In this document: piece by piece, positions 34,458 through 43,496 of the stretch
Layout of the letters: each line of letters starts with the position of its first letter
How positions within the stretch are numbered: the first letter of the stretch is position 1
Origin: Bacteroides ilei
GTDB taxonomy: Bacteria; Bacteroidota; Bacteroidia; Bacteroidales; Bacteroidaceae
Reading direction: 5' to 3'
Assembly (NCBI RefSeq): GCF_900128495.1
Contig: NZ_LT635801.1
Span: forward strand, 2,754,691 to 2,818,690
Length of the DNA stretch: 64,000 nucleotides
The notes under the pieces: model-generated
What the model saw: the letters and a program-made list of their open reading frames with translations, nothing else
Told to the model about the DNA's origin: nothing
Databases searched by the model: none
Program-made: the position numbers and the translations under genes

Positions 34458-35915
34458 TCATTCCGCAACCTGGACAATGACTCTCCGATACCCTTTCAAC
34501 GCAGGAACCCCTTTATCCGTCACTTCACAAATTACATGAATCTGTTTCCCTGCCGCATCCTCTGGCACACATAAAGTGGCGCAACTGTCATCGGATTTCA
34601 GGATTTCAACCTTCCCTGCATAAGTCCCCGCCTCAGGAAGGACCCACCAATGGCAGGTAAAGGCATCACCGTCCGGATCGGTTGTTCCCGAAGCATCCAG
34701 CCTGATTTCTGTACCCGGCCCGGCAGATACAAGAACCGGCGCCAGACCTTTTTCCTTATTCACCACCACTACAGGATTCCTGTTACCTTTCCCTTCAGCA
34801 GCCCAATCCATGCGGGCTGCAAAACTGGCGAACGTTGCCGGATAGAAATAATTCTCGTATTTCTGTGAAACAGCCTTAACCGTCGGATCAGTATTGGTAT
34901 AACATTCGGTTTGCCCGTCAAACGACAAACCCCACCGGAAATATCCGCCCCAACCTACCTGCCCGGGGATAGTCGGATCATTCAGCCCATTGGGAAACAC
35001 ATGCAGGAAAGAAGGAGTATCACCTTCCACTCCATACTTGTTTTTCGGATAGATCTTGCCCAGGTTTCCATGTCCCTGTATATGGGTAGCATATTCCTTC
35101 CAGTTACTGCTTCCCGTACTGTTCTGGGTCAGCCATGCACTTTCATCCCAAATGAAATGAATATCTTTTCCACAGGTCTTGCGTATCCATTGATGAGAAC
35201 TGAAGGCATAATTTCCACGGTCACCCCAAGGCACATCCTGATCGGTAATGGTATAGACATACAACTTATGGAGAAACTTACGGAACTCTTCTTCTGTACG
35301 ATCATGCTTTACCCTCCAGATAGCCTGTGCCAAGGTATTTGCCCCACCCCATACGGTAATCCACAAAGGACGGTCGTCCTCTTCATCGGCCAACCGGATA
35401 ATCAATTCGCTACCGGGAGAATCATTCCCTTCACCCAACTTTCCAACTCCTAGTTCAAGGCTTCCCAATAAAGTACGGCTCCGCAAATAATCAGGACTCG
35501 GCCAGTAGCCTAAAGACTGTTTCTGGGATTCCTGATCTGCCGGAAGGAAACTTGTCTGGCCTGAGCGCTTCATCAGGTTCGGCAAATCCCTCTCATACGC
35601 ATTGATGGCTATCTTCAGACTATCCATCCAATCGGTCGGATATGCTCTACCACTGCTGTTCCAGCCTCCCGTACTTATCAGTCCTTCTATTTCATACAAA
35701 TCGGCATGTACCAACAGACGGACCATGGATTCCATATCGTCCGGTTCCACATCCACCGGTGCAATATCCGTCAGAACTACAATACGCGGTTTCAAGAAAG
35801 AAGTTTCAGATTGAGTCTTTTCCGAAGCACAGGCAGTGGCCGTAACAAAGAAGGCTCCCAGCAAAAAACCCGACCACCCTGCCAACATCTGTTGTATTTT
35901 CATCATTTTCCTCAT
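34458..35915 (-). CDS. Sde182-like (DUF1593) lipoprotein with nucleoside-hydrolase-like domain
   Basis: A 485-residue predicted lipoprotein (ATATACAS: Cys near residue 29; start could also be one of the Met residues 4 or 5). The N-terminal domain is nucleoside-hydrolase-like: RIVVLTDIAPVDVEPDDMES and LISTGGWNSSGRAYPTDWMD are the DUF1593 hallmarks with the acidic cluster that binds metal in true nucleoside hydrolases, and ITVWGGANTLAQAIWRVKHD. The C-terminal domain (about residue 385 on) resembles the cellulose-binding part of Sde182 (LVSAGPGTEIRLDASGTTDP). It is probably a surface carbohydrate-active protein; activity is not established. A -7 box candidate TACATTTG is at 35943-35950. Confidence 0.82.
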   Translation of the reverse strand: MRKMMKIQQMLAGWSGFLLGAFFVTATACASEKTQSETSFLKPRIVVLTDIAPVDVEPDDMESMVRLLVHADLYEIEGLISTGGWNSSGRAYPTDWMDSLKIAINAYERDLPNLMKRSGQTSFLPADQESQKQSLGYWPSPDYLRSRTLLGSLELGVGKLGEGNDSPGSELIIRLADEEDDRPLWITVWGGANTLAQAIWRVKHDRTEEEFRKFLHKLYVYTITDQDVPWGDRGNYAFSSHQWIRKTCGKDIHFIWDESAWLTQNSTGSSNWKEYATHIQGHGNLGKIYPKNKYGVEGDTPSFLHVFPNGLNDPTIPGQVGWGGYFRWGLSFDGQTECYTNTDPTVKAVSQKYENYFYPATFASFAARMDWAAEGKGNRNPVVVVNKEKGLAPVLVSAGPGTEIRLDASGTTDPDGDAFTCHWWVLPEAGTYAGKVEILKSDDSCATLCVPEDAAGKQIHVICEVTDKGVPALKGYRRVIVQVAE

Positions 35916-36104
35916 TAGATTTGGTTATTCACATTTCAATTACAAATGTATAGGATAAAAAGATTTATATTTACCTTTTACCCACACACCTGAAAAGCCC
36001 GCTCCATTTTTAAATAATTTTAACTTATTCAATTTATTTCCAGACTTCACAAAATTCCCACCATGTATTCAAACAAAGCAGTTCCCGGTAACAACTATTT
36101 TTCA

Positions 36105-36112
36105 TACATTTG
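36105..36112 (+). promoter_or_regulatory. -7 box that supports the downstream start of the dehydrogenase
   Basis: TACATTTG; transcription should begin near 36115, so the upstream in-frame ATG at 36063 would not be transcribed and ATG 36156 is the real start. Confidence 0.6.
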
Positions 36113-36155
36113 CCCTATAATAGCCTTAATAGACAAACAAAAAAATACTTCAAAC

Positions 36156-37103
36156 ATGAAAATAGTATTACTCGAACCATTAGGAATCAGCGAAGCTTCC
36201 CTCGAAAAATATACGGCTCCGCTCATTGAAGCAGGACATTCTTTCAAAGCATACCCGAAAGATACAGATCCTGCCATCCAGATTGAAAGGGCCAAGGATG
36301 CCGATGTAATCATGATTGCCAACATGCCCCTTAAGGCAGAAGTCATCAATGCCTGCGACAAGCTGAAATTCATAGACGTAGCCTTTACCGGAGTAGACCA
36401 CATAGCCCTCGACGCCGCACGTGCCAAAGGTGTCAAAGTCAGCAACGCTGCCGGCTATTCTACCCAGGCAGTAGCCGAACTTGCACTCTGCATGATGATT
36501 TCTCTGTTACGTAATGTTCCACAGGTATCGGAACGTTGCCGCAACGGTCAGACAAAAGACGGACTGGTAGGTTGTGAACTCCGGGGAAAGACCGTGGGCA
36601 TAGTAGGAGCCGGAGCTATCGGAACACGTACTGCCGAGCTGTGCCATGCCTTCAGATGCAAGGTGCTGGGAAACAAGCGTCACGTTACCGGACAGGAACC
36701 TTCCTTTATCGAGTTCGTTCCACTTGAAAGACTGCTGGAAGAATCGGACATCGTTTCACTCCACTGCCCGCTCACCGAAGAAACCCGACACCTGATCAAT
36801 GCAGAACGTATCGCACACATGAAGCAGGGAGCTTACCTCATTAATACTGCACGCGGACCTGTTGTCGATTCGGAAGCGTTGGCAAAAGCATTAAACGAAG
36901 GCCGTCTGTCGGGAGCTGGAATCGATGTATTCGAAAACGAGCCTCCATTGGATACGGCACATCCTCTGCTACATTGTAAAAACACATTGGTAACCCCACA
37001 TGTGGCTTTTGCTTCGGCCGAGTCAATGGAAGCACGCGCTGCAATCGTTTTCAATAACCTGTCTGCCTGGATGGCTGGCAAACAGCAGAATATCATTCTC
37101 TGA
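36156..37103 (+). CDS. D-isomer-specific 2-hydroxyacid dehydrogenase
   Basis: A 315-residue NAD-dependent dehydrogenase. Start MKIVLLEPLGISEASLEKY at 36156 is chosen over 36063 because of the promoter at 36105-36112. The Rossmann motif GKTVGIVGAGAIGTRTAELC binds NAD; the catalytic Arg lies in LINTARGPVVDSEALAKAL, the Glu in GIDVFENEPPLD and the His in LVTPHVAFASAESMEAR. The family includes glycerate, phosphoglycerate and lactate dehydrogenases; which 2-hydroxyacid is used is not clear. It converges with the adaptor gene (gap 12 bases). Confidence 0.92.
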   Translation: MKIVLLEPLGISEASLEKYTAPLIEAGHSFKAYPKDTDPAIQIERAKDADVIMIANMPLKAEVINACDKLKFIDVAFTGVDHIALDAARAKGVKVSNAAGYSTQAVAELALCMMISLLRNVPQVSERCRNGQTKDGLVGCELRGKTVGIVGAGAIGTRTAELCHAFRCKVLGNKRHVTGQEPSFIEFVPLERLLEESDIVSLHCPLTEETRHLINAERIAHMKQGAYLINTARGPVVDSEALAKALNEGRLSGAGIDVFENEPPLDTAHPLLHCKNTLVTPHVAFASAESMEARAAIVFNNLSAWMAGKQQNIIL

Positions 37104-37115
37104 AACGAACCATAA

Positions 37116-38372
37116 TCAATACTGGGACAGCACCAGCTCTTCCGCATCGCCAAAGTTATCATATCCTGTCGTAATCACCCAATCGCCTGGCTTCAGACCT
37201 TCGGTGATTTCATACTGTACAGGATTCTGCCTGCCGATGGTGATGGGAACTTTCACCGCACGGGTCTTGTCGGCATTCAGCTTATAGATCCAGTTTCCAC
37301 CCGTCTGCTGGTAGAAATTACCACGGGAAACCACCAAGGCCTTTTCCGGCTGTCCCAGTTCAATCTGTACCCTGAAACTCTTTCCCAGGCGGACATTCTC
37401 CGGCAGGCTGTCCGTAAATACCAGATCCACTTCAAACATACGGTCCTTCACTTCGGGTACCACTTTTGTAACCTTCAGCGGATATTTCCGGTTCTGGTAA
37501 GAAATGGTGGCAGGAAGTCCGGTGGTAACCCGGTCGATGTAATACTCGCTGAGCGATGTATGTATCTTGAACTGATCCATCACCTTCACTTCGGCAATGT
37601 TTTCTCCGGCAACCACTTTCTGACCGGGAGCCACTTTCACGAAGCTCAGTTGTCCGTCAATCGGGGCACGTACCACCAGTTCCTCTACCCGGTTCTGGCT
37701 ACGTTCCATCTTCTTGTACTCCCGCTCCAGATCATTACGGAGCAGTTCTTTCCGGATAACCGTCATGGCCGAATCACTGCGCAGGCTCTGCAGCTTCAAC
37801 CGGGTAGATGCCGTCTTGTACCTGAACTCATCTTCCGAAACCTCCAGCTGCGCCTTGCTACGGATGCCCATCGAATACTCTTCTTTTTCGAGGGTATAGC
37901 TCTTGCGGATCTTATTCAATTCATATTCTGCTTCCAGCGTCTGCTGTTTCAGAGTCAGACTCTTCTGTTCCATTTCCAACTGCTTCTCCCGGTAAGAAAT
38001 ACGCTGTTTCTCCCATTCATCCCGCTGGTCTTCTATATCACGCATCAGGTTCGGATTGGTAAGCACCAGAATGGTGTCTCCCTGCTTCATCAACCGGCTT
38101 TCCTCGGCCACAATACGATGTACATTTCCCTCTTCACGGGTATTGACGATGATGGTCATGATCGGTTGTACAATGCCTTCCACATCTACATATTCCATAA
38201 AATCGGCATCACGTACTTCAGCAATCTGCACATTCTCCGGTTTGATGCGTAACCGACGGGGTCCTGCTGCCAGCACAATGACATAAACCAATCCGGCAAG
38301 CAGGACTGCACCGCCTATCAGGCTATAGCGGTAACGGATGTACCACGGTTTTTTCTTCAATTTGATATCCAT
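37116..38372 (-). CDS. HlyD-type periplasmic adaptor (MacA/RND-like)
   Basis: About 418 residues; start taken at ATG 38372 (MDIKLKKKPWYIRYRYSLIG), 22 bases after the TolC-like stop, rather than the upstream in-frame ATG at 38447. One membrane helix (AVLLAGLVYVIVLAA) is followed by a lipoyl half (VNTREEGNVHRIVAEESRLM), a long coiled-coil hairpin (about residues 105-240) and a second lipoyl half (APIDGQLSFVKVAPGQKVV), then barrel and membrane-proximal domains (VSRGNFYQQTGGNWIYKL). It pairs with the upstream TolC-like channel, but no transporter gene lies beside them. Confidence 0.87.
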   Translation of the reverse strand: MDIKLKKKPWYIRYRYSLIGGAVLLAGLVYVIVLAAGPRRLRIKPENVQIAEVRDADFMEYVDVEGIVQPIMTIIVNTREEGNVHRIVAEESRLMKQGDTILVLTNPNLMRDIEDQRDEWEKQRISYREKQLEMEQKSLTLKQQTLEAEYELNKIRKSYTLEKEEYSMGIRSKAQLEVSEDEFRYKTASTRLKLQSLRSDSAMTVIRKELLRNDLEREYKKMERSQNRVEELVVRAPIDGQLSFVKVAPGQKVVAGENIAEVKVMDQFKIHTSLSEYYIDRVTTGLPATISYQNRKYPLKVTKVVPEVKDRMFEVDLVFTDSLPENVRLGKSFRVQIELGQPEKALVVSRGNFYQQTGGNWIYKLNADKTRAVKVPITIGRQNPVQYEITEGLKPGDWVITTGYDNFGDAEELVLSQY

Positions 38373-38394
38373 AGTCGTTGATTTTTGTTTTTGG

Positions 38395-39870
38395 TTAGAG
38401 TTCGGCCGGAAGATTATGCCACAACGGCCGGTCGTGTTCGAAATCATATTGGGTCATGCTCCGCAAGCCGTAATACAGAGTCCAGTACGTCTGCATGGCG
38501 GCCATGTAGTTTCTGCGGGCCGAATCTTTCTCGGTTGTGGCGGCATTGAGGTCGAGTATCGTCGATTTTCCCAACAGGTACAGACGCAAAGCCACCTCAT
38601 AACGTTTCTGCGCCGTACGGTCCGTCTTGGCGGCTACAAGAACCTGACGCCCCTGCAGATTGAACTGACGCACCATCTTTCGTACATTCAGTTCAAAATC
38701 GGTTATCCCTTGTGCCACCTGGGTCTCAACCAGTTCCACCTGCGATTTGGCTACACGCACCTTGCCTTTTCCTCGTCCCCAATCCAGAATAGGGATAGCA
38801 ATGGAAAGGCTGACATACTGCTGGTCGAGCGGATTACGGTACGATTCCTTGAACTTGTCTGCCGTCTGTGACAGACCGAACTGCAGATACAAATCGGCTT
38901 TCAGTCCCCGGGAAGCCCGTGCCGAAGCCAGCTGGCTCCGGCTTTCCAGGCGGAGACGCTGATACATATCTATGTCCGGGCTGTTGGCGTATGCCTGCCG
39001 TAGAGCCTCATCCAACGCAATCTCAAAAGAAGGAATGCTGTCGGAAGGCAACACTTCTATCGTTACATCTTCCCGTATACCCAGAAAAGAGCGGAAGGTA
39101 AGCATGGCATCCTCCACTTCCATACGGGCCTGCATAAGGTTGGTCTCTTCATTCAGCCTGTTCACCTCCAGCTGCAGCATTTCGTTTTCGGTAATGCTCC
39201 CGATGTTATAGCGCCCGCGTGCATAACGGTACAGGGTATCGGCCGAAGCATAATTCGATTCGGCAATATCAAGGTTGGTCTGGGCTGTTGCCAGCTGATA
39301 GAACAGCTCGCAGGTTTTCGAAGCGATAAGCTCCAGCGTCTCCGCATAACTTTTCCCGGCCTCACGGAAACGCACCGGTTCAATGCGTTTGTCCCATTTC
39401 AGGTAGTTGTAACCGAAAACAGACTGGCTGTAGCCTATAGAGAAAGGTTGGGTATTATACGCTGTCGACCCGTTGCCCAGTTCATCCATACGCTGTACGG
39501 AAGTCTGCACAAAGAAGTTACCTCCCGTCAGTGGAACATTCTGACTTATTTCAAGTCCCATATCGGTACTGAGCTGGTTCTGGCGGATAAACAGTTCCGT
39601 TCCGTCGGGTTGGGTCACCTTGTTTATCTGACGGTTCAGATAAGGATTGGAAATCAAGGAAACCGAAGGCAGGTAATTGGCCCGGAACGAACGGTAGTTC
39701 CAATAAGCGGCCCGATAAGTATGCCGTGCAGCCTGCGCCTCGGGCGAGCGCTCCTGTGCCAATGTAATGGCTCTGTCGAGTGTAAATACCTGCTTGTCCG
39801 TCTGTGCCGGAAGGAGAAGGCAGGAAACGGCAAGCAGTCCTATCATGAAAATCAGCCGGTCCATAATCAT
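38395..39870 (-). CDS. TolC-family outer-membrane efflux channel, second
   Basis: A 491-residue outer-membrane factor with signal peptide (FMIGLLAVSCLLLPAQ). Two related halves of coiled-coil helices (LDIAESNYASADTLYRYARG; VALRLYLLGKSTILDLNAAT) match the duplicated TolC fold; SQSVFGYNYLKWDKRIEP is a barrel segment. It is the first gene of a two-gene operon with the adaptor at 37116. It differs clearly from the TolC-like protein at 3532, so it serves another exporter. The stretch 39871-40050 upstream shows only a short GC hairpin (39980-40000, TCCGCAC / GTGCGGA). Confidence 0.9.
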   Translation of the reverse strand: MIMDRLIFMIGLLAVSCLLLPAQTDKQVFTLDRAITLAQERSPEAQAARHTYRAAYWNYRSFRANYLPSVSLISNPYLNRQINKVTQPDGTELFIRQNQLSTDMGLEISQNVPLTGGNFFVQTSVQRMDELGNGSTAYNTQPFSIGYSQSVFGYNYLKWDKRIEPVRFREAGKSYAETLELIASKTCELFYQLATAQTNLDIAESNYASADTLYRYARGRYNIGSITENEMLQLEVNRLNEETNLMQARMEVEDAMLTFRSFLGIREDVTIEVLPSDSIPSFEIALDEALRQAYANSPDIDMYQRLRLESRSQLASARASRGLKADLYLQFGLSQTADKFKESYRNPLDQQYVSLSIAIPILDWGRGKGKVRVAKSQVELVETQVAQGITDFELNVRKMVRQFNLQGRQVLVAAKTDRTAQKRYEVALRLYLLGKSTILDLNAATTEKDSARRNYMAAMQTYWTLYYGLRSMTQYDFEHDRPLWHNLPAEL

Positions 39871-40050
39871 TGCTTTAAACAGATCTATATGAAAAATCCG
39901 TTCAAAAACCGTACCATTTTCACAACACGATGATTAACAGAATATTATAAGCAGAACAGATATACGGTTCCTGTGCGCATCCGCACAAAAAACGTGCGGA
40001 ACCACACACTATGACACACCCGGAATACAGAACCGGAAAAGATTCCGCCG

Positions 40051-40968
40051 TCAGGAATGACGTGGACGGATCTTTCTGAACACATTCGAGAGAGTCCGCC
40101 GGATAGTGTCTGTAAGAATAATCATGATTACAGCAATGATGATCAGTACGATACCTTCACCTTCCTGACGGGTAAACGCTTCCTGGAAACACCATACCCC
40201 CACACAGACTGCCGTAACGGGTTCGAGGGCTCCCAACACCGAAGTCAGCGTACCTCCTATGTTGCGGACTGCCAGCAGCAAGGTAATGTTTGATATGACC
40301 GTAGGCACCACAGCCAGCAAAATCAGGTTAATGACAGAAATTCCGTCGGGAATAGGCTGTATCCCCTGGTTGGTCATTGCCTTGACGGCAAAGAAAACGG
40401 TAGTGAATACAAAAACATAAAACGCCAGTTTACGGCTGGGTACATCACGCAGATGCGACTTGTTGACCGCAACGATATAGCTGGCATACCCCACAGCCGA
40501 AAGCAGCACAATAACGACACCCATCGCATCGAACCCGAACGACGTGCCGTCCAGTGACAGTTTGGCCACTCCACAAACAGCCAGTACAATAGCCAGATAA
40601 GTCACCCACGATGCCTTTTCACGGAACAGCAGCAGAAGAAACAGGGTTACAAACACCGGATACGTAAAATGAATGGTTGTAGCCACTCCGGCTCCCATAA
40701 ACTCATATCCCCAGAAAAGGAACATGGCCGAAGCCGTATAGAACAATCCCAGCAGCATAAACCAGGGAATATCACGTCTTTTGATTCTGAAAGATTCCTT
40801 ATTCAGTTTCATCATTCCCGCAAGGGCAAAGGTTGCGAGCATAAAACGGTAAAAAAGGATGGAATCGAACTCCATACCTTTCTGCATCAGCGGTAAAGTA
40901 AACAGCGGAATCAGGCCAAACGTTACCGAAGTGATAATTCCATACAGAAAACCTGCTATACGACTCAT
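40051..40968 (-). CDS. EamA-family (DMT) inner-membrane transporter
   Basis: A 305-residue protein of ten hydrophobic helices in two EamA repeats (about residues 7-135 and 150-290). Typical phrases are GIITSVTFGLIPLFTLPLMQ, AGVATTIHFTYPVFVTLFL and the repeat-two VLGALEPVTAVCVGVWCFQE with the proline-rich EPV motif. The family exports or imports metabolites such as amino acids and nucleosides; the substrate is unknown. Its likely promoter (41202-41231) is about 230 bases upstream, so the 22-bp repeat array at 41002-41132 would lie in its mRNA leader. Confidence 0.9.
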   Translation of the reverse strand: MSRIAGFLYGIITSVTFGLIPLFTLPLMQKGMEFDSILFYRFMLATFALAGMMKLNKESFRIKRRDIPWFMLLGLFYTASAMFLFWGYEFMGAGVATTIHFTYPVFVTLFLLLLFREKASWVTYLAIVLAVCGVAKLSLDGTSFGFDAMGVVIVLLSAVGYASYIVAVNKSHLRDVPSRKLAFYVFVFTTVFFAVKAMTNQGIQPIPDGISVINLILLAVVPTVISNITLLLAVRNIGGTLTSVLGALEPVTAVCVGVWCFQEAFTRQEGEGIVLIIIAVIMIILTDTIRRTLSNVFRKIRPRHS

Positions 40969-41001
40969 TTTTATCCGATAATATCAGTTATTCTAAAACG
41001 T

Positions 41002-41132
41002 TTTGAAATCTTCTTAAAGACACCTTGAAGTTCCATCTGAAAGGACTTGATGTTTCTATCGGAAGAACTTGTAGTTTTGCGCGGAAATTCAAGTTCTTTT
41101 CCAGAAATAACTTGAAATTTTTCCCTGAAGCA
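41002..41132. repeat. Six degenerate tandem units of 21-22 bp (CTTGAAGTTT...GAAA type)
   Basis: Units start at 41002, 41024, 41046, 41068, 41090 and 41111 (period 22, once 21). A conserved CTTG or CTTG-like start (CAAG in unit 5), TTT at positions 8-10 and GGAA/GAAA near position 16-19 recur. Differences between units are many, so the array is old or under loose selection. It lies between the response-regulator stop and the EamA start. It is unrelated in sequence to the array at 14621-14708 but has the same period. Confidence 0.75.
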
Positions 41133-41201
41133 AAATCAGCATAGAATGTACCGACAGTTGACCAGCCAAACCAGACAGAATCCATAAGGTTATCGTACCT
41201 A

Positions 41202-41231
41202 CAAAGATAATACAAAAAACTATCCCCGCAA
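41202..41231 (-). promoter_or_regulatory. Likely promoter of the EamA gene, overlapping the regulator gene end
   Basis: Minus-strand TTG at 41229-41231, a 19-base spacer and TATCTTTG at 41202-41209. The -33 box lies inside the last codons of the response regulator. Transcription from here gives a leader of about 230 bases containing the repeat array. Confidence 0.65.
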
Positions 41232-41903
41232 TACATAACCTTTCTTTGTCAATGATTCGATCCTGACCGATGCATCTCCTTTCAAGGCCCTGCGCAAGTA
41301 GGTGATCTGTACGTTCAAGGCCAACGAATTGGCATACGAAGCGTCCCCCCAGACATGCTCCAGCAACAGCTCCCTGCTCACCACGGAGTTCTTGTTCTTG
41401 ATCAGCATACGGAGGATTTCTGCCTGGCGGGAAGTAATCATCACCTTATTGGCCTGGGTGCGCAATTCATTGTTCGTATAATCGAATGTGGTATGACCCA
41501 ACTGGTAAACTTCCTTATCCTCAGAGTCGTCTACATCTCCGAAGCGTTCCCGGATCCGGGCTGTCAGTTCTTCCGGATAAAAAGGTTTTGCCAGATAATC
41601 GTTGGCACGCACCTTAAATCCTTCCAGACGGTCTGTCTTGTCGGAGCGGTCGGTCAGAAAGAAAATCAGCACATGCCGGTCGTGCTCCCTGATCTGCCGT
41701 GCCACTTCATATCCGTTTACTTCGGGCATATTGATATCCAGCAGCACCAAGTCCGGTTTCACCTCCGGATACTGCTCCAGGGCAATCCGTCCGTTGCCTG
41801 CATAAAATACTTCATACCCTTCCGCCTCCAGAAAGCGTTTCAGGATCATGGCATACTTCAAATCATCGTCGGCAAAAAGAATCTTCAGTTTTTTCATATG
41901 CAT
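41220..41903 (-). CDS. OmpR-family response regulator
   Basis: A 227-residue DNA-binding regulator. The receiver domain has the acidic pocket FADDD, the phosphoacceptor Asp in LVLLDINMPEVNGYEVARQI and the Lys in NDYLAKPFYPEELTARI. The winged-helix output domain (about residues 135-227) contains MITSRQAEILRMLIKNKNSV, LLEHVWGDASYANSLALNVQ and SLTKKGYVLRG. The start may be ATG 41903 or 41897 (MKKLKILFADDD). It lies 9 bases after its kinase gene. The pair faces away from the GLPGLI/barrel genes at 43497, which are its likely targets. Confidence 0.95.
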   Translation of the reverse strand: MHMKKLKILFADDDLKYAMILKRFLEAEGYEVFYAGNGRIALEQYPEVKPDLVLLDINMPEVNGYEVARQIREHDRHVLIFFLTDRSDKTDRLEGFKVRANDYLAKPFYPEELTARIRERFGDVDDSEDKEVYQLGHTTFDYTNNELRTQANKVMITSRQAEILRMLIKNKNSVVSRELLLEHVWGDASYANSLALNVQITYLRRALKGDASVRIESLTKKGYVLRG

Positions 41904-41912
41904 CTTTATTTC

Positions 41913-43334
41913 TTATTGAGGAATCTCGAGGGTAAAGACGGAACCTTTGCCCAATACACTTTCTACACTTACAGTCCCTCCATGGGCTTCCACCATAAGC
42001 TTCACATAGCTCAACCCCAGACCGATTCCCGGCAGGCTGCGGCCGATAACCTGTTCCGAACGGTAGAACTTATCGAAAATATGCAACTGGTCCTGAGAAG
42101 ATATTCCGAAGCCATTGTCTGCTACCTGTATCACCAGCCTTCCCTCTGCCAGCGAGGCACTGATGCGAATGCACACTTCGTTCCCCGAATACTTTATGGC
42201 ATTCTCCACCAGGTTGCTGATGCTATTCGTGAGATGTACCGGATCGGCAGTGATCCACAACGGTTCGGGAGTGAGACGGGTCTCAAAACGTACATGTTTG
42301 TCGGCCGGAACCACAGTCAGCCTCAACAATTTCTCCAAGGTCTCACTCAAATTAAACAAGCGCACCGAAAGCGGGGTCTGTTCATCATCCGCCCGCGTCA
42401 TCTCGCGCACCTTCACCAGATAAGCCGAAAGATTATCAAGTTCGAACATGGAGTCTTTCACCACTTCATCCATCATCTGCTCATCTTTCCGCATCCGTCT
42501 GTTGTTCAAAAACGCCACGCACATCTTCAAGGTCTGTACCGGACGCTTCAACTCGTGGATCATCGTATTGACAAAACCTTTCCTCAGCTCATCCAGTTTG
42601 TACTGTTTCAGGATGGTCTGTACCTGATAGATCAGGCAGAAAATCAACAACAGAATCAGTACCAACGAACCGACCAGCTGCCACCCCATCTCTTTCAACA
42701 ACGGATTCGTCGGCAGGTCGATATAGCCTGTCACCGCATCGCGGACAAAAGGATTGTAGGGATAGATAAACTTCATCCGATACCTCATACATGATTTCTC
42801 GGCCACATACGTCCCCTTCCAAAGAATGGAATCAAGTTTGGCCGACTGCAAATCCACCGCATGGATATGATGACTGGCGAAGAGCGAATCCAGCGCATGC
42901 AGATCAAACGGCCGGTCTGCATACTTAGTATAACGCAAACTTGCATTCACGACCTCGTCGAGAGTCAAACCAGTGACATCAAATGAGTCTACCAGATGTA
43001 AATTTCCCAACGAGTCAGCATCATACATTTTAGAGAACCTGACATACGATTCAGCCTTCCCTTCCCCAAAATTCACTCTCAGAGAATACCCCAGCTTGAC
43101 CAGATCAGAATCTTGCATCACACGGTTCGCATCAACCATCTTGATAATATGGTTGGCATCCATTGCCGAAGTAAAGCTCCTGTCCTGAAGCACCAGCAGG
43201 GTATCATTCAACCGGGCCATATAGGCCAACGCCGTATAGGTATATTGATGGTACAGCCAGTACACCTGCCCGCCAATCACCAGCAAGGCGGTTACGATTG
43301 TCAATATCCACACCAGTTTGATCTGTTTTCCCAT
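41913..43334 (-). CDS. Sensor histidine kinase
   Basis: A 473-residue inner-membrane kinase. Two membrane helices (LVWILTIVTALLVIGGQVYW near the N-terminus and WQLVGSLVLILLLIFCLIYQ in the middle) frame a periplasmic sensor of about 190 residues with no recognised domain. The phosphorylated His is in NTMIHELKRPVQTLKMCVAF. The ATPase has the N box NSISNLVENAIKYSG, G1 VADNGFGIS, F box FDKFYRSEQ and G2 GIGLGLSYVKLMVEAHGG. A -7 box TATTTTTG lies at 43354-43361. The stimulus is unknown. Confidence 0.95.
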   Translation of the reverse strand: MGKQIKLVWILTIVTALLVIGGQVYWLYHQYTYTALAYMARLNDTLLVLQDRSFTSAMDANHIIKMVDANRVMQDSDLVKLGYSLRVNFGEGKAESYVRFSKMYDADSLGNLHLVDSFDVTGLTLDEVVNASLRYTKYADRPFDLHALDSLFASHHIHAVDLQSAKLDSILWKGTYVAEKSCMRYRMKFIYPYNPFVRDAVTGYIDLPTNPLLKEMGWQLVGSLVLILLLIFCLIYQVQTILKQYKLDELRKGFVNTMIHELKRPVQTLKMCVAFLNNRRMRKDEQMMDEVVKDSMFELDNLSAYLVKVREMTRADDEQTPLSVRLFNLSETLEKLLRLTVVPADKHVRFETRLTPEPLWITADPVHLTNSISNLVENAIKYSGNEVCIRISASLAEGRLVIQVADNGFGISSQDQLHIFDKFYRSEQVIGRSLPGIGLGLSYVKLMVEAHGGTVSVESVLGKGSVFTLEIPQ

Positions 43335-43496
43335 CTTTTCAAATTCTTTTCCACAAAAATAGAATCCTTACGCCATTTATAAGGTATATCCGCTACCTAA
43401 AATCGGAGAAGGTAATATTTCAGTAATAACTTTTTCCGGAAATTCACCCTACTGCCATTTACCTTTACCGCATCGGAAACTTAAAACTGCAAGATT

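Noticed and set aside
36063..36155. Earlier start of the 2-hydroxyacid dehydrogenase
   Set aside because: A promoter -7 box lies inside this extension, and family alignment begins at MKIVLLEPLG.
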